64,000 nucleotides of DNA. Source: Flavobacteriales bacterium. GTDB lineage: Bacteria; Bacteroidota; Bacteroidia; JANQJC01. The notes below the pieces were generated by a model. It saw only the letters and a program-made list of their open reading frames with translations. It made no database searches and was not told the origin of the DNA. The translations under genes were made by a program, and so were the position numbers. Position 1 is the stretch's first letter. Every line of letters begins with the position of its first letter. Positions 1 to 9,645 of this stretch are shown piece by piece. The stretch covers positions 73,854 through 137,853 of the forward strand of contig JANQJC010000100.1 in NCBI GenBank assembly GCA_028281825.1. Direction: 5' to 3'.

Positions 1-1364
1 TCCTTCAACGCTGGTATGTTATTTCCAAAAACTACATAATTACCGATGATGGTATAGTATGACTCCTGTAATTGCTCAAATGCAGAACCAAATAACCTGG
101 GTAATATCTTAGGCAAGGCGATGTACTTAATACCATAATTGTTGTAAGTTTCACTTTCACCCTTAACACCAGATTTAGCCTCTAGTGATTCAACTAAGCC
201 ATCCAATGTTCTAATCGTACTCTCAATATTGGCAGCGCGTAATATGGCATATGTTTCATTAGCAAAGGTAGTCGCACTGGGCTCGACAATAGCAACCCCC
301 ATTTCATGTCCTATCCATGATAATAGGTCGAGCTCTACATCTATGCCATACTCTTTATTTATTTCGTTTATCTGTTTGCGATATTCTTCTAATCGCCCTT
401 TTCTACCTAAATCTTCCTGGTAATCGGCGTAAAAAGTGATTACATTCTCTATCCCGAAAAACAAGAAAGAAGCTGTATTGTCTGGCAATACAGCAGGAAA
501 TTCCACTGCTTGCGGTGCTTGCTTACTGAAGACATTCAGGTAATGCCCTGCCGTGTCATTTGAGAAGCTGAAACCATTGAGCATCAGCCCATCTTCTTTT
601 ATATTTATGTCAACTTCTGCCCAGGCCCCAAATTCTGATATATGACCATAGTTTTGCTTCAATTCCTCTTTGAAAAATACTCGCAAGAAATCAGGAACAG
701 TCCTAAAATTGACGAAGATGTTACCATCCACTTTGGTGCCTGCCGTTTCCAATGCTTGTTGAAAGAATTTATCGGTAGCTACTGAGTTTTCGTTACTCAA
801 TTGCTCAATAGAGCGTTTCATCAAGTCAAGTGAATGACTGTAAATAAAAACACCTTTTTGCACCGCGTAAAAAGACTCGCTATCCTTGAAGGTGAACTTC
901 TTTATTGGAACTTCTCGATGGCTAAGAGAAGCAATATTTACAGAGTCATTGAGCAAGGAGTTGATTAACTCGTCTACCCTTTTTCTCAGGTTTACTGCGG
1001 GCAATTGTGCATAAAAGCAGTAAGCCTGTTCATTGTTTACGGAGTGTATAGTAGCCCACACATCACTTTCAGAGAAAATATATGCTGCATCGCTATTGTT
1101 CTGAATCAGTGAGTCAAGAAATGCAGCATCACTAAAAATCATTTGGAGAACATCAACGCTAGATAAATCTTCTAGATATGGTGTCGCGGAAAGGGTATTC
1201 CAGGCATTACTTAAATTATTAAACCTAAAAACAACTGCAGCATCAGTTGAAATAGCCTTGGCAACAGGACTAGGCGGGGCAATTTGCTTTTGGTAAATGA
1301 TATATCCCGCTACTCCAACAGCTATCACAACAAGGGTTATAATTGCTATGATTATCTTCTTCAC
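1..1364 (-). CDS. Membrane-anchored DUF3352-like protein (3' end beyond window)
   Basis: The leftward frame is open from a GTG at 1364 to the window edge, about 454 codons, so the C-terminus is missing. The protein begins MKKIIIAIITLVVIAVGVAG, a single N-terminal membrane segment. A long extracytoplasmic part follows in which I see no catalytic motif. The short stretches WIGHEMGVAIVEP and IIGNYVVFGNNIPALK resemble DUF3352-type proteins of Bacteroidota, a family without an established function; that match is from memory, not a search. GTG is chosen because it directly precedes the basic-hydrophobic signal anchor, and the only other nearby start (TTG at 1366) runs straight into a stop. It lies 75 bp downstream of rnhB on the same strand and may be co-transcribed with kynU and rnhB. 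Confidence 0.72.
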   Translation of the reverse strand, partial: MKKIIIAIITLVVIAVGVAGYIIYQKQIAPPSPVAKAISTDAAVVFRFNNLSNAWNTLSATPYLEDLSSVDVLQMIFSDAAFLDSLIQNNSDAAYIFSESDVWATIHSVNNEQAYCFYAQLPAVNLRKRVDELINSLLNDSVNIASLSHREVPIKKFTFKDSESFYAVQKGVFIYSHSLDLMKRSIEQLSNENSVATDKFFQQALETAGTKVDGNIFVNFRTVPDFLRVFFKEELKQNYGHISEFGAWAEVDINIKEDGLMLNGFSFSNDTAGHYLNVFSKQAPQAVEFPAVLPDNTASFLFFGIENVITFYADYQEDLGRKGRLEEYRKQINEINKEYGIDVELDLLSWIGHEMGVAIVEPSATTFANETYAILRAANIESTIRTLDGLVESLEAKSGVKGESETYNNYGIKYIALPKILPRLFGSAFEQLQESYYTIIGNYVVFGNNIPALK

Positions 1365-1439
1365 AAGTAGGTCTTTACTGGTTTGATAGTGAGGTGTTTA
1401 AGGTCGATTGAGATTTCTACGTAAAAGTGTCAAATAAGT

Positions 1440-2039
1440 TTAAAATTTTAAAGGTAATTCAGGCTGAAAAATAGCATAACTTTTTCTGTGGTACTCACAA
1501 GCTCCATACTTATGAATGGCATTTCTGTGTGTCAGGGTGGCATATCCTTTGTTTTGGAGCCAACCATACTCGGGGTGTTCATCATGTATCTTTTTCATGT
1601 ATTCATCTCTATGGGTTTTTGCAAGAATGGATGCAGCAGCTATGTGTAAGTACTTACCGTCACCACCTATGATGCATTGATGCTCAACATCCTTATACTT
1701 ATTGAAACGGTTGCCGTCTATCAGTAGTATCTCAGGCTTGGTTTTTAGTTGATCAATTGCCCGATGCATGGCAAGAAACGAGGCGTTGAGTATGTTAATT
1801 TTGTCTATTTCATTATTGTCTACCACACCGACTGCCCAATCCAAAGCTGTTTCTTCAATAATTACTCTTAACTCGTTACGTAGTTTTTCGCTTATCTTTT
1901 TAGAGTCAGTCAAGCCTGGGGCTTTGAACCTTTTAGGTAGTATAACAGCTGCTGCAAATACTGGGCCTGCAAGACAGCCACGCCCTGCTTCGTCGCAGCC
2001 TGCTTCTATTTTATCTTTTGTGTAAGACTTTTTAAGCAT
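1440..2039 (-). CDS. rnhB: Ribonuclease HII
   Basis: This is the 199-residue type 2 RNase H that cuts the RNA strand of RNA-DNA hybrids and removes misincorporated ribonucleotides in the cytoplasm. The diagnostic motif AGCDEAGRGCLAGPV supplies D16 and E17. LLIDGN supplies D108, and the segment AASILAKTHRDEYM supplies D145, completing the acidic metal-binding set seen in the family. The length is normal for the enzyme. The start ATG lies inside the last codons of kynU (8-bp overlap), so the two are probably translated from one leftward message. Recognition is firm. Confidence 0.97.
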   Translation of the reverse strand: MLKKSYTKDKIEAGCDEAGRGCLAGPVFAAAVILPKRFKAPGLTDSKKISEKLRNELRVIIEETALDWAVGVVDNNEIDKINILNASFLAMHRAIDQLKTKPEILLIDGNRFNKYKDVEHQCIIGGDGKYLHIAAASILAKTHRDEYMKKIHDEHPEYGWLQNKGYATLTHRNAIHKYGACEYHRKSYAIFQPELPLKF

Positions 2040-3306
2040 GGACTTGTTTTAACAGTAAGTCACCAAAAGTCCATACGTCTGTATAGGTATTGTAAAGTGG
2101 AACTGGGGCGATACGCATTACATTGGGGTTGCGCCAATCTGAAATAACCCCTTGTTTCATCAAAGCATTATGTGTTGCCTTGCCATTCTCTTTCAAAATA
2201 AGTGAAAGCTGGCAACCGCGCTCTTCCTTGTTCCTTGGGGTAATAATGGATATTACGTTGCCTGCTTTTTGATTGATATCATCTATTATAAACTCCAAAT
2301 ATCCCGTCAGTAGTTCGCTCTTTTGGCGAAGCTGTCCAATTCCAGCTTCCTCAAAAATGTCTAATGAGGCTTTATGAACTGCCATTGAAAAAACTGGTGC
2401 GTTACTCAATTGCCATCCAGTAGCCCCTTTTGATGGAATAAATTTCTCAGGCATTTGGAAACGGGTATCAGGGTCGTTACCCCACCAGCCCGCTAACCTT
2501 ATCAATTCCGGGTTGTTACCGTGCCTTTCATTTACGTATATTCCAGATATACTGCCGGGTCCCGAATTCAGGTACTTGTAGCTACACCAGCAAGCAAAAT
2601 CTACATCCCAGTTGTGCAAATACATAGGTATATTCCCCATGGCATGTGCAAGGTCAAAACCAGCAATAGCTCCTACCTTATGAGCGGCTTCAGTAATAGT
2701 GCGAATGTCAAAAGCTTGCCCGGTGTAATAGTTCACCCCGCCAAACATTACCAAAGCCAATTCATCACCCAGTTCTTCTATTTTGGCAATAATATCTTCT
2801 GTTCTTAAGGTGGCTTCTCCCTGCCTTGGGTGCATTTCTACTAATACGTCCTCTGGGCTAAGCCCTCTTTGCTGCGCTTGTGAAGCCATTGCATACCTGT
2901 CTGACGAGAATGGCCCATCCTCAAATAATATCTTTTTACGTTTTCCACTAGGCTGGTAAAAGGAAATCATCAAAAGATGCAAATTCACTGTAAGCCCATT
3001 CATAGCAACAACTTCATCAGGTTGTGCACCTACCAATCGTGCCAGTGGTTCTGAGAACATTTCGTGATACGACCACCATGGGTTCTTAGCATGTAAATGA
3101 CCTTCCACACCTAAGGCTGCCCAGTCATTCAGTTCCTGCTCAAGTGCATTCTTAGCCGTTTTAGGCTGCAGTCCTAATGAGTTTCCGCAGAAATAGATAG
3201 TATCCTTTCCATTTACTTGTGGGATTAAAAATTGGTTTCTATATGATGCCAACGGGTCTTGTTTATCAAGGCTAGCAGCAAAATCAGGTGAGTTGACGTA
3301 TTCCAT
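2032..3306 (-). CDS. kynU: Kynureninase
   Basis: This PLP-dependent hydrolase splits L-kynurenine into anthranilate and alanine (or 3-hydroxykynurenine into 3-hydroxyanthranilate) in tryptophan degradation. At 424 residues it has the family length. Visible signatures are YFCGNSLGLQPK near residue 40, WWSYHEMFSEPLARLVGA near 80, the PLP-pyridine aspartate in GFDLAH (D218), and the cofactor lysine in SYKYLNSGPGS (K244). No other kynurenine-pathway gene is nearby, so substrate supply must come from elsewhere. It is divergent from hemL, with a 55-bp gap, and overlaps rnhB downstream. Confidence 0.96.
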   Translation of the reverse strand: MEYVNSPDFAASLDKQDPLASYRNQFLIPQVNGKDTIYFCGNSLGLQPKTAKNALEQELNDWAALGVEGHLHAKNPWWSYHEMFSEPLARLVGAQPDEVVAMNGLTVNLHLLMISFYQPSGKRKKILFEDGPFSSDRYAMASQAQQRGLSPEDVLVEMHPRQGEATLRTEDIIAKIEELGDELALVMFGGVNYYTGQAFDIRTITEAAHKVGAIAGFDLAHAMGNIPMYLHNWDVDFACWCSYKYLNSGPGSISGIYVNERHGNNPELIRLAGWWGNDPDTRFQMPEKFIPSKGATGWQLSNAPVFSMAVHKASLDIFEEAGIGQLRQKSELLTGYLEFIIDDINQKAGNVISIITPRNKEERGCQLSLILKENGKATHNALMKQGVISDWRNPNVMRIAPVPLYNTYTDVWTFGDLLLKQVHA

Positions 3307-3361
3307 ATCCTATGGGTCAAAGATAAGAATTAGCTTATATTAGCCAGCCAAATCCAAGAGC

Positions 3362-4654
3362 ATGAATCGCGATAAATCAATAGCACTTTTCGACAAGGCA
3401 AAGCAATATTTCCCAGGTGGGGTAAATTCACCGGTTAGGGCATTTAAATCAGTGGGTGGTAATCCGTTGTTTATTGAGAAGGGGGATGGTAGCCATATTT
3501 GGGATGCTGATGGTAATGAATTTATTGACTATTGCTGCTCATGGGGACCATTGATTTTAGGTCACAATAATCCTAATGTGCGCAAGGCGGTAGAGGAAGC
3601 TTTGAGTTATGGGACTTCTTTTGGAGCGCCTACTCGCAAAGAGAATGAGTTAGCAGGGCTAATCTTGAATAATCACAGGTTTATTGAAAAAATTCGTTTT
3701 GTGAGTTCAGGAACGGAGGCTGTGATGTCGGCAGTGCGTTTGGCTCGTGGATACACCAAGAAAGATAAGGTTATCAAGTTCGAGGGGTGTTATCATGGGC
3801 ATTTTGATTCGATGCTAGTGAAAGCTGGTTCTGGTCTGGCAACCTTTGGGACATCTTCGTCAGAGGGAGTACCAGCCTCACAAATAAGTGATACTATCGT
3901 TCTTCCACTAAATAATCTGGCTGCCGTGGAAGAAGCTTTCAGGCAATTCAAAGACCAAATAGCCTGTATCCTTATAGAACCTGTGCCAGCTAATAATGGA
4001 TTATTAATACAGGATAGCGAGTTCCTTTTGGGTTTAAGGGATATATGCTCCACGAATAAATCCCTTTTGATATTCGACGAAGTAATTAGCGGCTTCAGGA
4101 TAGGATTTGAAGGTGCGGCTGGTTACTATGATATCCAGCCTGATATTATGACTTATGGCAAAATCATTGGAGGCGGATTACCTGTCGGCGCTTATGCTTC
4201 AAGCAAGGAGATTATGTCTTGCATTTCACCAGAGGGTGGGGTATACCAGGCAGGCACCCTATCGGGTAACCCAATAGCCATGGCGGCCGGTAAAGCCCAA
4301 CTGGAACAATGCTTAAAGGAGGGTTTTTATCAATCATTGCAGGTCAGAACCAGGCAATTAGCGGACAATATAAACTGGCATTGCCAAGAGAAAAATTATG
4401 AAGCGAGAGTGCTAACCATTGGTTCTATTTTCTGGCTGACTTTCTCTAAAGATGGAAAAATCCAAAGTGCTGACCAAATTGACGGTGACAGTATGAGCAA
4501 GTTCACTAATTTTTACAATGGCTTGCTGGAGAACGGTGTTTATTTGGGGCCATCAGGCTATGAAGTGGGTTTTGTTTCAGAAGCCCATAGTAATGAGGAT
4601 ATAGAGAAAACGATTTCTACAATCAACACAGCTTTGGATAAGGTTTTTGCTTAA
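3362..4654 (+). CDS. hemL: Glutamate-1-semialdehyde 2,1-aminomutase
   Basis: This cytoplasmic PLP enzyme makes 5-aminolevulinate from glutamate-1-semialdehyde, the last step of the C5 route into tetrapyrroles. At 430 residues it is full length. FPGGVNSPVRAF lies at the N-terminus, SSGTEAVMSAVRLARG near 115-130, IFDEVISGFR holds D239/E240, and YGKIIGGGLPVGAYAS holds the Schiff-base lysine K267. A near-consensus -7 element, TATATTAG, lies at 3336-3343, 18 bases before the ATG. The 3' end overlaps the convergent UbiA-like gene by 4 bp. Confidence 0.97.
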   Translation: MNRDKSIALFDKAKQYFPGGVNSPVRAFKSVGGNPLFIEKGDGSHIWDADGNEFIDYCCSWGPLILGHNNPNVRKAVEEALSYGTSFGAPTRKENELAGLILNNHRFIEKIRFVSSGTEAVMSAVRLARGYTKKDKVIKFEGCYHGHFDSMLVKAGSGLATFGTSSSEGVPASQISDTIVLPLNNLAAVEEAFRQFKDQIACILIEPVPANNGLLIQDSEFLLGLRDICSTNKSLLIFDEVISGFRIGFEGAAGYYDIQPDIMTYGKIIGGGLPVGAYASSKEIMSCISPEGGVYQAGTLSGNPIAMAAGKAQLEQCLKEGFYQSLQVRTRQLADNINWHCQEKNYEARVLTIGSIFWLTFSKDGKIQSADQIDGDSMSKFTNFYNGLLENGVYLGPSGYEVGFVSEAHSNEDIEKTISTINTALDKVFA

Positions 4655-5526
4655 AACTGGAACATCAACCACACAAAAAAGAACTGCAAAAAGCTGGTGC
4701 TTTCTATTAGAAAGGAGAAATAGTATTCTGGTCTATTCTTATTACATAGGAGTAGAATAACGGTTGTTGTAAGTCCACTGATTAAAAGACCGATAAAAAC
4801 TAGTCTTTGAACTTCATACATTGAGCTATAATAGAAGCTCGAAAGAGCAATAAAAATAAACATCAGGGCAACAGACATAGCTTTTGCCTTCTTTTCGCCA
4901 ATTATCCTGGGTATTGTAGTAACCCCCGTCTCTTTATCATATCTTAAGTCTCGAATATCAAACGGGATGGTAATGGCCAGAACAAATGCCATCCTACTTA
5001 TAAACAAAACAAGGGTGTCAAGGGATAGCAATGCATTAAGCCCCAGCACTTCAGCAATGGGTAGCAAAACAGTCATTACTCCCCAAATCAAAGTGATTAA
5101 GAAGATTTTATTCAGCCCACCTTCCCTAATCACATACGTTCTCCCTGCAATTTTTATCGGAAACGAATAAGCAGCTGCCAATAGTCCAAACGGAGCAAGA
5201 AAAAGAACGGTATAAATGTCAATGCTGAATAGCAAAAAGCTAAGGGATATAACCAAGGCCACCAGGCCCATTACAGAGAGCAAAGTGTTGTGAGCCAATA
5301 ACCATTGATGCCTGCGCACAGGTGAGTTGGCTGTTTCAAGCTTTCGATTGCCAAGTACCAGACTAAGGTTATAGATAAAAAGTGTGCTGAAAAAAGTAAA
5401 AATTAATAAGTCAGGGCGGTAGGTATCAAGGGTATATAGGGTTACTCCAGTGAGGCCCGTTGTGCCTAGCGAGACTACTATGTTTCCGAAAACAAAAAAG
5501 TCAAGGGTTTTTCCGAGAACTCTCAA
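4651..5526 (-). CDS. UbiA-like prenyltransferase-family membrane protein
   Basis: This 291-residue polytopic protein has about eight or nine hydrophobic segments. The sequence IPFDIRDLRYDKETGVTTIP (residues ~188-207) matches the second Asp-rich motif of the UbiA superfamily, which transfers isoprenoid chains to aromatic or lipid acceptors. The first motif (NDxxDxxxD) that normally binds the diphosphate-Mg is not visible. The corresponding loop reads IYNLSLVLGNRKLE. So either the donor-binding site is altered or the protein does something else. The substrate cannot be named. It is convergent with hemL (4-bp overlap) and lies 9 bp downstream of the secreted protein at 5536-6369, likely in the same transcript. 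Confidence 0.7.
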   Translation of the reverse strand: MRVLGKTLDFFVFGNIVVSLGTTGLTGVTLYTLDTYRPDLLIFTFFSTLFIYNLSLVLGNRKLETANSPVRRHQWLLAHNTLLSVMGLVALVISLSFLLFSIDIYTVLFLAPFGLLAAAYSFPIKIAGRTYVIREGGLNKIFLITLIWGVMTVLLPIAEVLGLNALLSLDTLVLFISRMAFVLAITIPFDIRDLRYDKETGVTTIPRIIGEKKAKAMSVALMFIFIALSSFYYSSMYEVQRLVFIGLLISGLTTTVILLLCNKNRPEYYFSFLIESTSFLQFFFVWLMFQF

Positions 5527-5535
5527 AAGATGTCT

Positions 5536-6369
5536 TTAATTCAATACTACAGTTAATGTTGCTACTCCCGCAACCAGGGTGGTCATTGAACTGATAACGA
5601 TATTCTTAATCTTCTTGCGCCTGGCTGACTTTATATAACCATCTTCATAGGCTTCATCACCGATTAGCTTCTTGTCGTTCACTATATCTTCGTTCACCCT
5701 GGGTTGAGTCGCCGATACAATCAAAACATAAGCTGCTGGCAGCAAAGGGCCATAAAAGGCACCCAGAAAGGCTCCTACACCACCCACGGCTATGCCACCA
5801 ACGGTGGCTAACGGAGCTTTGTGATTTTTACCGTCGGTGCGGCCTTGTAAGTATCTTCTCATTTCAGATACCGAATATTCTAGGTCTGGTGAAAGGCTAT
5901 CGATTACAAAGAGCCCAAGTGTGTCCGGGCTGTAAACAATTACTTCCTCACCTGTCTCACCATAGGTAACAGAAAACACATCCTGCACATACTTTTTCTT
6001 ACTGTATTTTGAAGTGAGGTCATCCAATTTTTCCGCCTTTTCATACCTCAGGTTTTCCACTCTTTTCCTGTCATCAAGAAACATATCTGGGTTCAGGCCT
6101 TTAGTGGCTGCCTCAAATTCAGTTTCCAACTCATTGGTTTTTTCTTCAATGTGCTTATCCCAACCTTCTTTGTCGGCTTTTTTCTGCAACCTTTCATTAC
6201 GGTATTTTACCTCGTATGGTCCTACTTCTACCACATAGCCCTCAATCACCTTAGCGTTATTCATCAATATTTTGTCTTTTTTTCTATCCTGGGCAACAAC
6301 TGGCAGACAAAAAAGAGCAATAAGAATTAATGCTAAAGTGTGGCGTATGTATATAGGGTAAGACTCCAA
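5536..6369 (-). CDS. Secreted/periplasmic hypothetical protein
   Basis: I do not recognise this 277-residue protein. It starts with a signal peptide, whose hydrophobic core LALILIALFCLPVVAQ ends at about residue 27. Next comes a short beta-like stretch (VIEGYVVEVGPYEVKYRN) and a highly charged, probably coiled-coil segment at about residues 60-125. The C-terminal part has two hydrophobic stretches, one Gly/Ala-rich (VGGIAVGGVGAFLGAFYG) and one at the extreme end, so it may be membrane-associated. It heads a leftward pair with the UbiA-like gene. Its upstream region is shared with the divergent gcvP promoter. Confidence 0.75.
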   Translation of the reverse strand: MESYPIYIRHTLALILIALFCLPVVAQDRKKDKILMNNAKVIEGYVVEVGPYEVKYRNERLQKKADKEGWDKHIEEKTNELETEFEAATKGLNPDMFLDDRKRVENLRYEKAEKLDDLTSKYSKKKYVQDVFSVTYGETGEEVIVYSPDTLGLFVIDSLSPDLEYSVSEMRRYLQGRTDGKNHKAPLATVGGIAVGGVGAFLGAFYGPLLPAAYVLIVSATQPRVNEDIVNDKKLIGDEAYEDGYIKSARRKKIKNIVISSMTTLVAGVATLTVVLN

Positions 6370-6486
6370 TACAAGAAGTGTTGAATGATGCTGTCAAAGA
6401 TATTGAAAGAAATGGGTTTTGGATTGGGTAGTTGAGAACTTGTGAAATCTTCATTGCAAAATTTACTATCTACCATTAAGAAGTAA

Positions 6487-6494
6487 TATCTTTG
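6487..6494 (+). promoter_or_regulatory. Candidate promoter -7 element for gcvP
   Basis: TATCTTTG is an exact match to the Bacteroidota -7 consensus TAnnTTTG and lies 16 bases before the gcvP ATG. No clear TTTG -33 element is seen at the usual distance. I found no glycine-riboswitch-like double aptamer in the 117 bases between 6370 and this site, so simple promoter control is the best reading. Confidence 0.55.
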
Positions 6495-6510
6495 CAGTCA
6501 TTTTTATAAA

Positions 6511-9414
6511 ATGCCCCAAATGAACAAAGAACAGTTTTCTTCAAGGCACATTGGCCCAAGGGAAAAAGAAATAGCTGAGATGGTAAAAGCCATTGGTGTG
6601 GCTGATATTGATACGTTGATTAATGAAACCGTTCCAGCATCAATAAGGCTTGAAAAGCCATTGAATATTGCAGCTGCAATGAGTGAGTATGAATACCTGA
6701 GCCATATCAGGGAAATTGCAGCTAAGAACAAAGTTTTTAAATCGTACATCGGTATGGGGTATTACAACTGTATCATTCCTTCGGTTGTAAAGAGAAACGT
6801 ATTGGAAAATCCAGGTTGGTATACCGCTTATACTCCTTATCAGGCAGAAATTGCTCAAGGTAGGTTAGAAGCATTACTTAACTTCCAAACTTTGGTATGT
6901 GACCTAACTGGAATGCAGTTAGCTAATGCTTCATTATTAGATGAAGCAACGGCAGCAGCTGAAGCCATGACCATGATTCATTCATTAAGAAGCAGGGATT
7001 CTAAAGCGCGCAATGCCAATGTGTTCTTCGTTTCCCGTAAATGCTACCCACAAACAATCGATCTATTAAAAACTCGCTCAAAGCCATTGGGCATTGAGTT
7101 GATTATAGGTGACTATAATGAATTCCACTTTAATGATAAGGTGTTTGGTGCTATGCTTCAATATCCTGATTCAGATGGTAATGTAATAGATTACAAGGCG
7201 TTTGTGGATAAAGCTCATGAAAATGACGTATTGGTAGCTGTGGCTACTGATTTGCTTAGCTTGGTAAAACTAACCCCTCCTGGTGAGTGGGGTGCTGATG
7301 TTGTAGTTGGTTCAACTCAACGCTTTGGTGTGCCACTGGGTTATGGGGGACCACATGCTGCATTTTTTGCTACTCGAGAAGATTTCAAAAGAAATGTTCC
7401 TGGAAGGATAATAGGTGTATCCATTGACTCCAATGGAGACCGTGCCCTAAGGATGGCTTTACAAACCCGTGAACAGCATATCAAGAGGGATAGAGCTACT
7501 TCTAATATCTGTACCGCACAGGCATTATTGGCTACCATGGCTAGTATGTATGCTGTATACCACGGCCCTGTTGGTTTAAAAAGAATTGCTGATAAGGTAC
7601 ATCATACCTCAGTATTGCTGGCTGAAGAGCTACAAAAGTTGGGTTGTCAAAATCAAAATGGTGTTTATTTTGATACCCTTAAAATACAAGTACCTGCTGA
7701 AGTTACTGTTACTGAAATACGCGAATTGGCAGAGAAATCTCATGTTAACTTCCGTTATTTTGAGGATGGCGATGTAGGGGTGAGTGTTGACGAGACAACT
7801 TCATTGGAAGATGTTCTCCACATCCTATCTATTTTTAGTACTGCATTGAAAGGCCCTGAGGTGGCTATTAATACTACCAATTTGGATAATATCACTTCTC
7901 CTATTAAAGCGGGTTTTTTGAGAACCAGTGCCTTTATGGAAGAGGAAGTATTTAATTCCTATCACTCTGAAACAGAGATGATGCGTTACATAAAAAGGTT
8001 AGAGAATAAAGACCTTTCACTCACGCACTCAATGATTTCATTGGGCTCATGCACCATGAAGTTGAATGCAGCTACAGAGCTGTATCCTATTACTATGGCT
8101 GAGTTTGCAGAGATGCATCCATTTGCTCCATTATATCAGGCCAAAGGCTATTCAATGGTAATTGACGAATTGGAGCAATCTCTATGCGAAATAACCGGAT
8201 TTGCTGCTGTTTCATTTCAACCCAATTCTGGTGCACAAGGAGAGTATGCTGGGTTGATGGTAATTGATAAGTACCACCAAAGCAGGGGTGAGGGACATAG
8301 AAATGTATCGTTAATACCTTCTTCAGCTCATGGCACTAATCCTGCAAGTGCTGTAATGGCTGGTATGCAGGTAGTAGTTGTCAAGTGCGATAAAAATGGA
8401 AACATTGACATTGATGACCTTAGGGCGAAAGCAGAACAACATAAGGACAACCTCTCATGCCTGATGGTTACTTACCCTTCTACACACGGTGTATTTGAGG
8501 AAGGTATAAAAGAGGTAACCAAGATTATCCATGAGAACGGTGGTCAGGTATACATGGATGGGGCTAATATGAATGCTCAGGTTGGTTTAACCAATCCTGC
8601 TGCTATTGGCGCTGATGTATGTCACCTGAATTTACATAAAACATTTGCTATCCCTCATGGTGGTGGTGGTCCGGGTGTTGGTCCAATTGGTGTGGCTGCA
8701 CACTTAGAGCCATTTCTTCCTTCACATGCCGTTGTAAAAACGGGCGGTAGCCAAGGGATATCTGCTATTTCAGCAGCCCCTTGGGGTAGTGCATTAATAT
8801 TGCTTATCTCTTATGCATATGTAAAAATGCTGGGAGCTAAGGGTTGTACCGACTCTACTAAAATAGCAATGCTCAATGCTAACTATATGAAGAGCAGGCT
8901 TGAAGGTGCATATCCGGTCTTATATAAAGGAGCAATGGGTCACGTCGCGCATGAGATGATATTGGACTGCAGAGAGTTCAAAAAAGTGGGTGTTGAAGTG
9001 GAAGATATAGCCAAAAGGTTAATAGACTATGGATTTCATGCCCCAACAGTATCATTCCCGGTGCCCGGAACCATTATGGTGGAGCCAACTGAAAGCGAAT
9101 CAAAAGCTGAGTTAGATAAATTTTGTGATGCTTTATTGGCTATAAGAAATGAAATTGATGAAATTGCTAACGAAACAGCTGATAAAGCCAATAATGTTTT
9201 GAAAAATGCTCCACACACGGCTAAAACAGTTATAAGTGGTGAATGGGATAAACCTTACAGTCGCGGAAAAGCTGTATACGCCTTACCATATTTATATGAA
9301 GCTAAGTTCTGGCCTCCAGTAGGCAGGGTCGACAATGCGTATGGCGATAGGAACCTCATATGTACTTGTGCTCCAATTGAGGAGTATATTGAGAATGAAG
9401 TTGCTGCCGGGTAA
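6511..9414 (+). CDS. gcvP: Glycine dehydrogenase (decarboxylating), P-protein
   Basis: This is the P-protein of the glycine cleavage system. It decarboxylates glycine with PLP and passes the aminomethyl group to the lipoyl H-protein. At 967 residues it is the fused, full-length alpha-beta form. [16 protein letters not shown] is at the N-terminus, and the cofactor lysine lies in [19 protein letters not shown] (K710), followed by the glycine-rich loop. It ends with the usual [16 protein letters not shown] tail. gcvT and gcvH are not next to it, so the system is dispersed here. An in-frame ATG at 6520 is an alternative start. The gene stands alone. Confidence 0.97.
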   Translation: MPQMNKEQFSSRHIGPREKEIAEMVKAIGVADIDTLINETVPASIRLEKPLNIAAAMSEYEYLSHIREIAAKNKVFKSYIGMGYYNCIIPSVVKRNVLENPGWYTAYTPYQAEIAQGRLEALLNFQTLVCDLTGMQLANASLLDEATAAAEAMTMIHSLRSRDSKARNANVFFVSRKCYPQTIDLLKTRSKPLGIELIIGDYNEFHFNDKVFGAMLQYPDSDGNVIDYKAFVDKAHENDVLVAVATDLLSLVKLTPPGEWGADVVVGSTQRFGVPLGYGGPHAAFFATREDFKRNVPGRIIGVSIDSNGDRALRMALQTREQHIKRDRATSNICTAQALLATMASMYAVYHGPVGLKRIADKVHHTSVLLAEELQKLGCQNQNGVYFDTLKIQVPAEVTVTEIRELAEKSHVNFRYFEDGDVGVSVDETTSLEDVLHILSIFSTALKGPEVAINTTNLDNITSPIKAGFLRTSAFMEEEVFNSYHSETEMMRYIKRLENKDLSLTHSMISLGSCTMKLNAATELYPITMAEFAEMHPFAPLYQAKGYSMVIDELEQSLCEITGFAAVSFQPNSGAQGEYAGLMVIDKYHQSRGEGHRNVSLIPSSAHGTNPASAVMAGMQVVVVKCDKNGNIDIDDLRAKAEQHKDNLSCLMVTYPSTHGVFEEGIKEVTKIIHENGGQVYMDGANMNAQVGLTNPAAIGADVCHLNLHKTFAIPHGGGGPGVGPIGVAAHLEPFLPSHAVVKTGGSQGISAISAAPWGSALILLISYAYVKMLGAKGCTDSTKIAMLNANYMKSRLEGAYPVLYKGAMGHVAHEMILDCREFKKVGVEVEDIAKRLIDYGFHAPTVSFPVPGTIMVEPTESESKAELDKFCDALLAIRNEIDEIANETADKANNVLKNAPHTAKTVISGEWDKPYSRGKAVYALPYLYEAKFWPPVGRVDNAYGDRNLICTCAPIEEYIENEVAAG

Positions 9415-9587
9415 TTTATAAACTAGACCCTATATAATATATCTGTTGTAGGGTGTGTTGTGTTAAAAAAATGGAGGTTTAACCCTGAAGAGTTTCAATT
9501 GGACTAAAGTATCGAAAAACACTAAAAAGCTTGGCTTTGGATAAAGATTTAACATTAGAAAGCTCGTAATATTTGTTAAAAAATCTT

Positions 9588-9595
9588 TAAATTTG
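9588..9595 (+). promoter_or_regulatory. Candidate promoter -7 element for the first T9SS cargo gene
   Basis: TAAATTTG is an exact TAnnTTTG match, followed by a 50-base leader before the ATG at 9646. A TTTG lies only 12 bases upstream (9572-9575), too close for a standard -33 box, so only the -7 element is supported. Confidence 0.5.
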
Positions 9596-9645
9596 CATTT
9601 ACCGTAACTAGATTATTAACTCTAATTAACTAAAATCTCGACAAA

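Noticed and set aside
6370-6510. Glycine riboswitch before gcvP
   Set aside because: The gap is short and I see no tandem aptamer-like pairing; a plain TAnnTTTG promoter explains the layout.
9427-9454. Terminator after gcvP
   Set aside because: ACCCTA/TAGGGT can pair across a 16-base loop, but the stem is short and no T-run follows directly.
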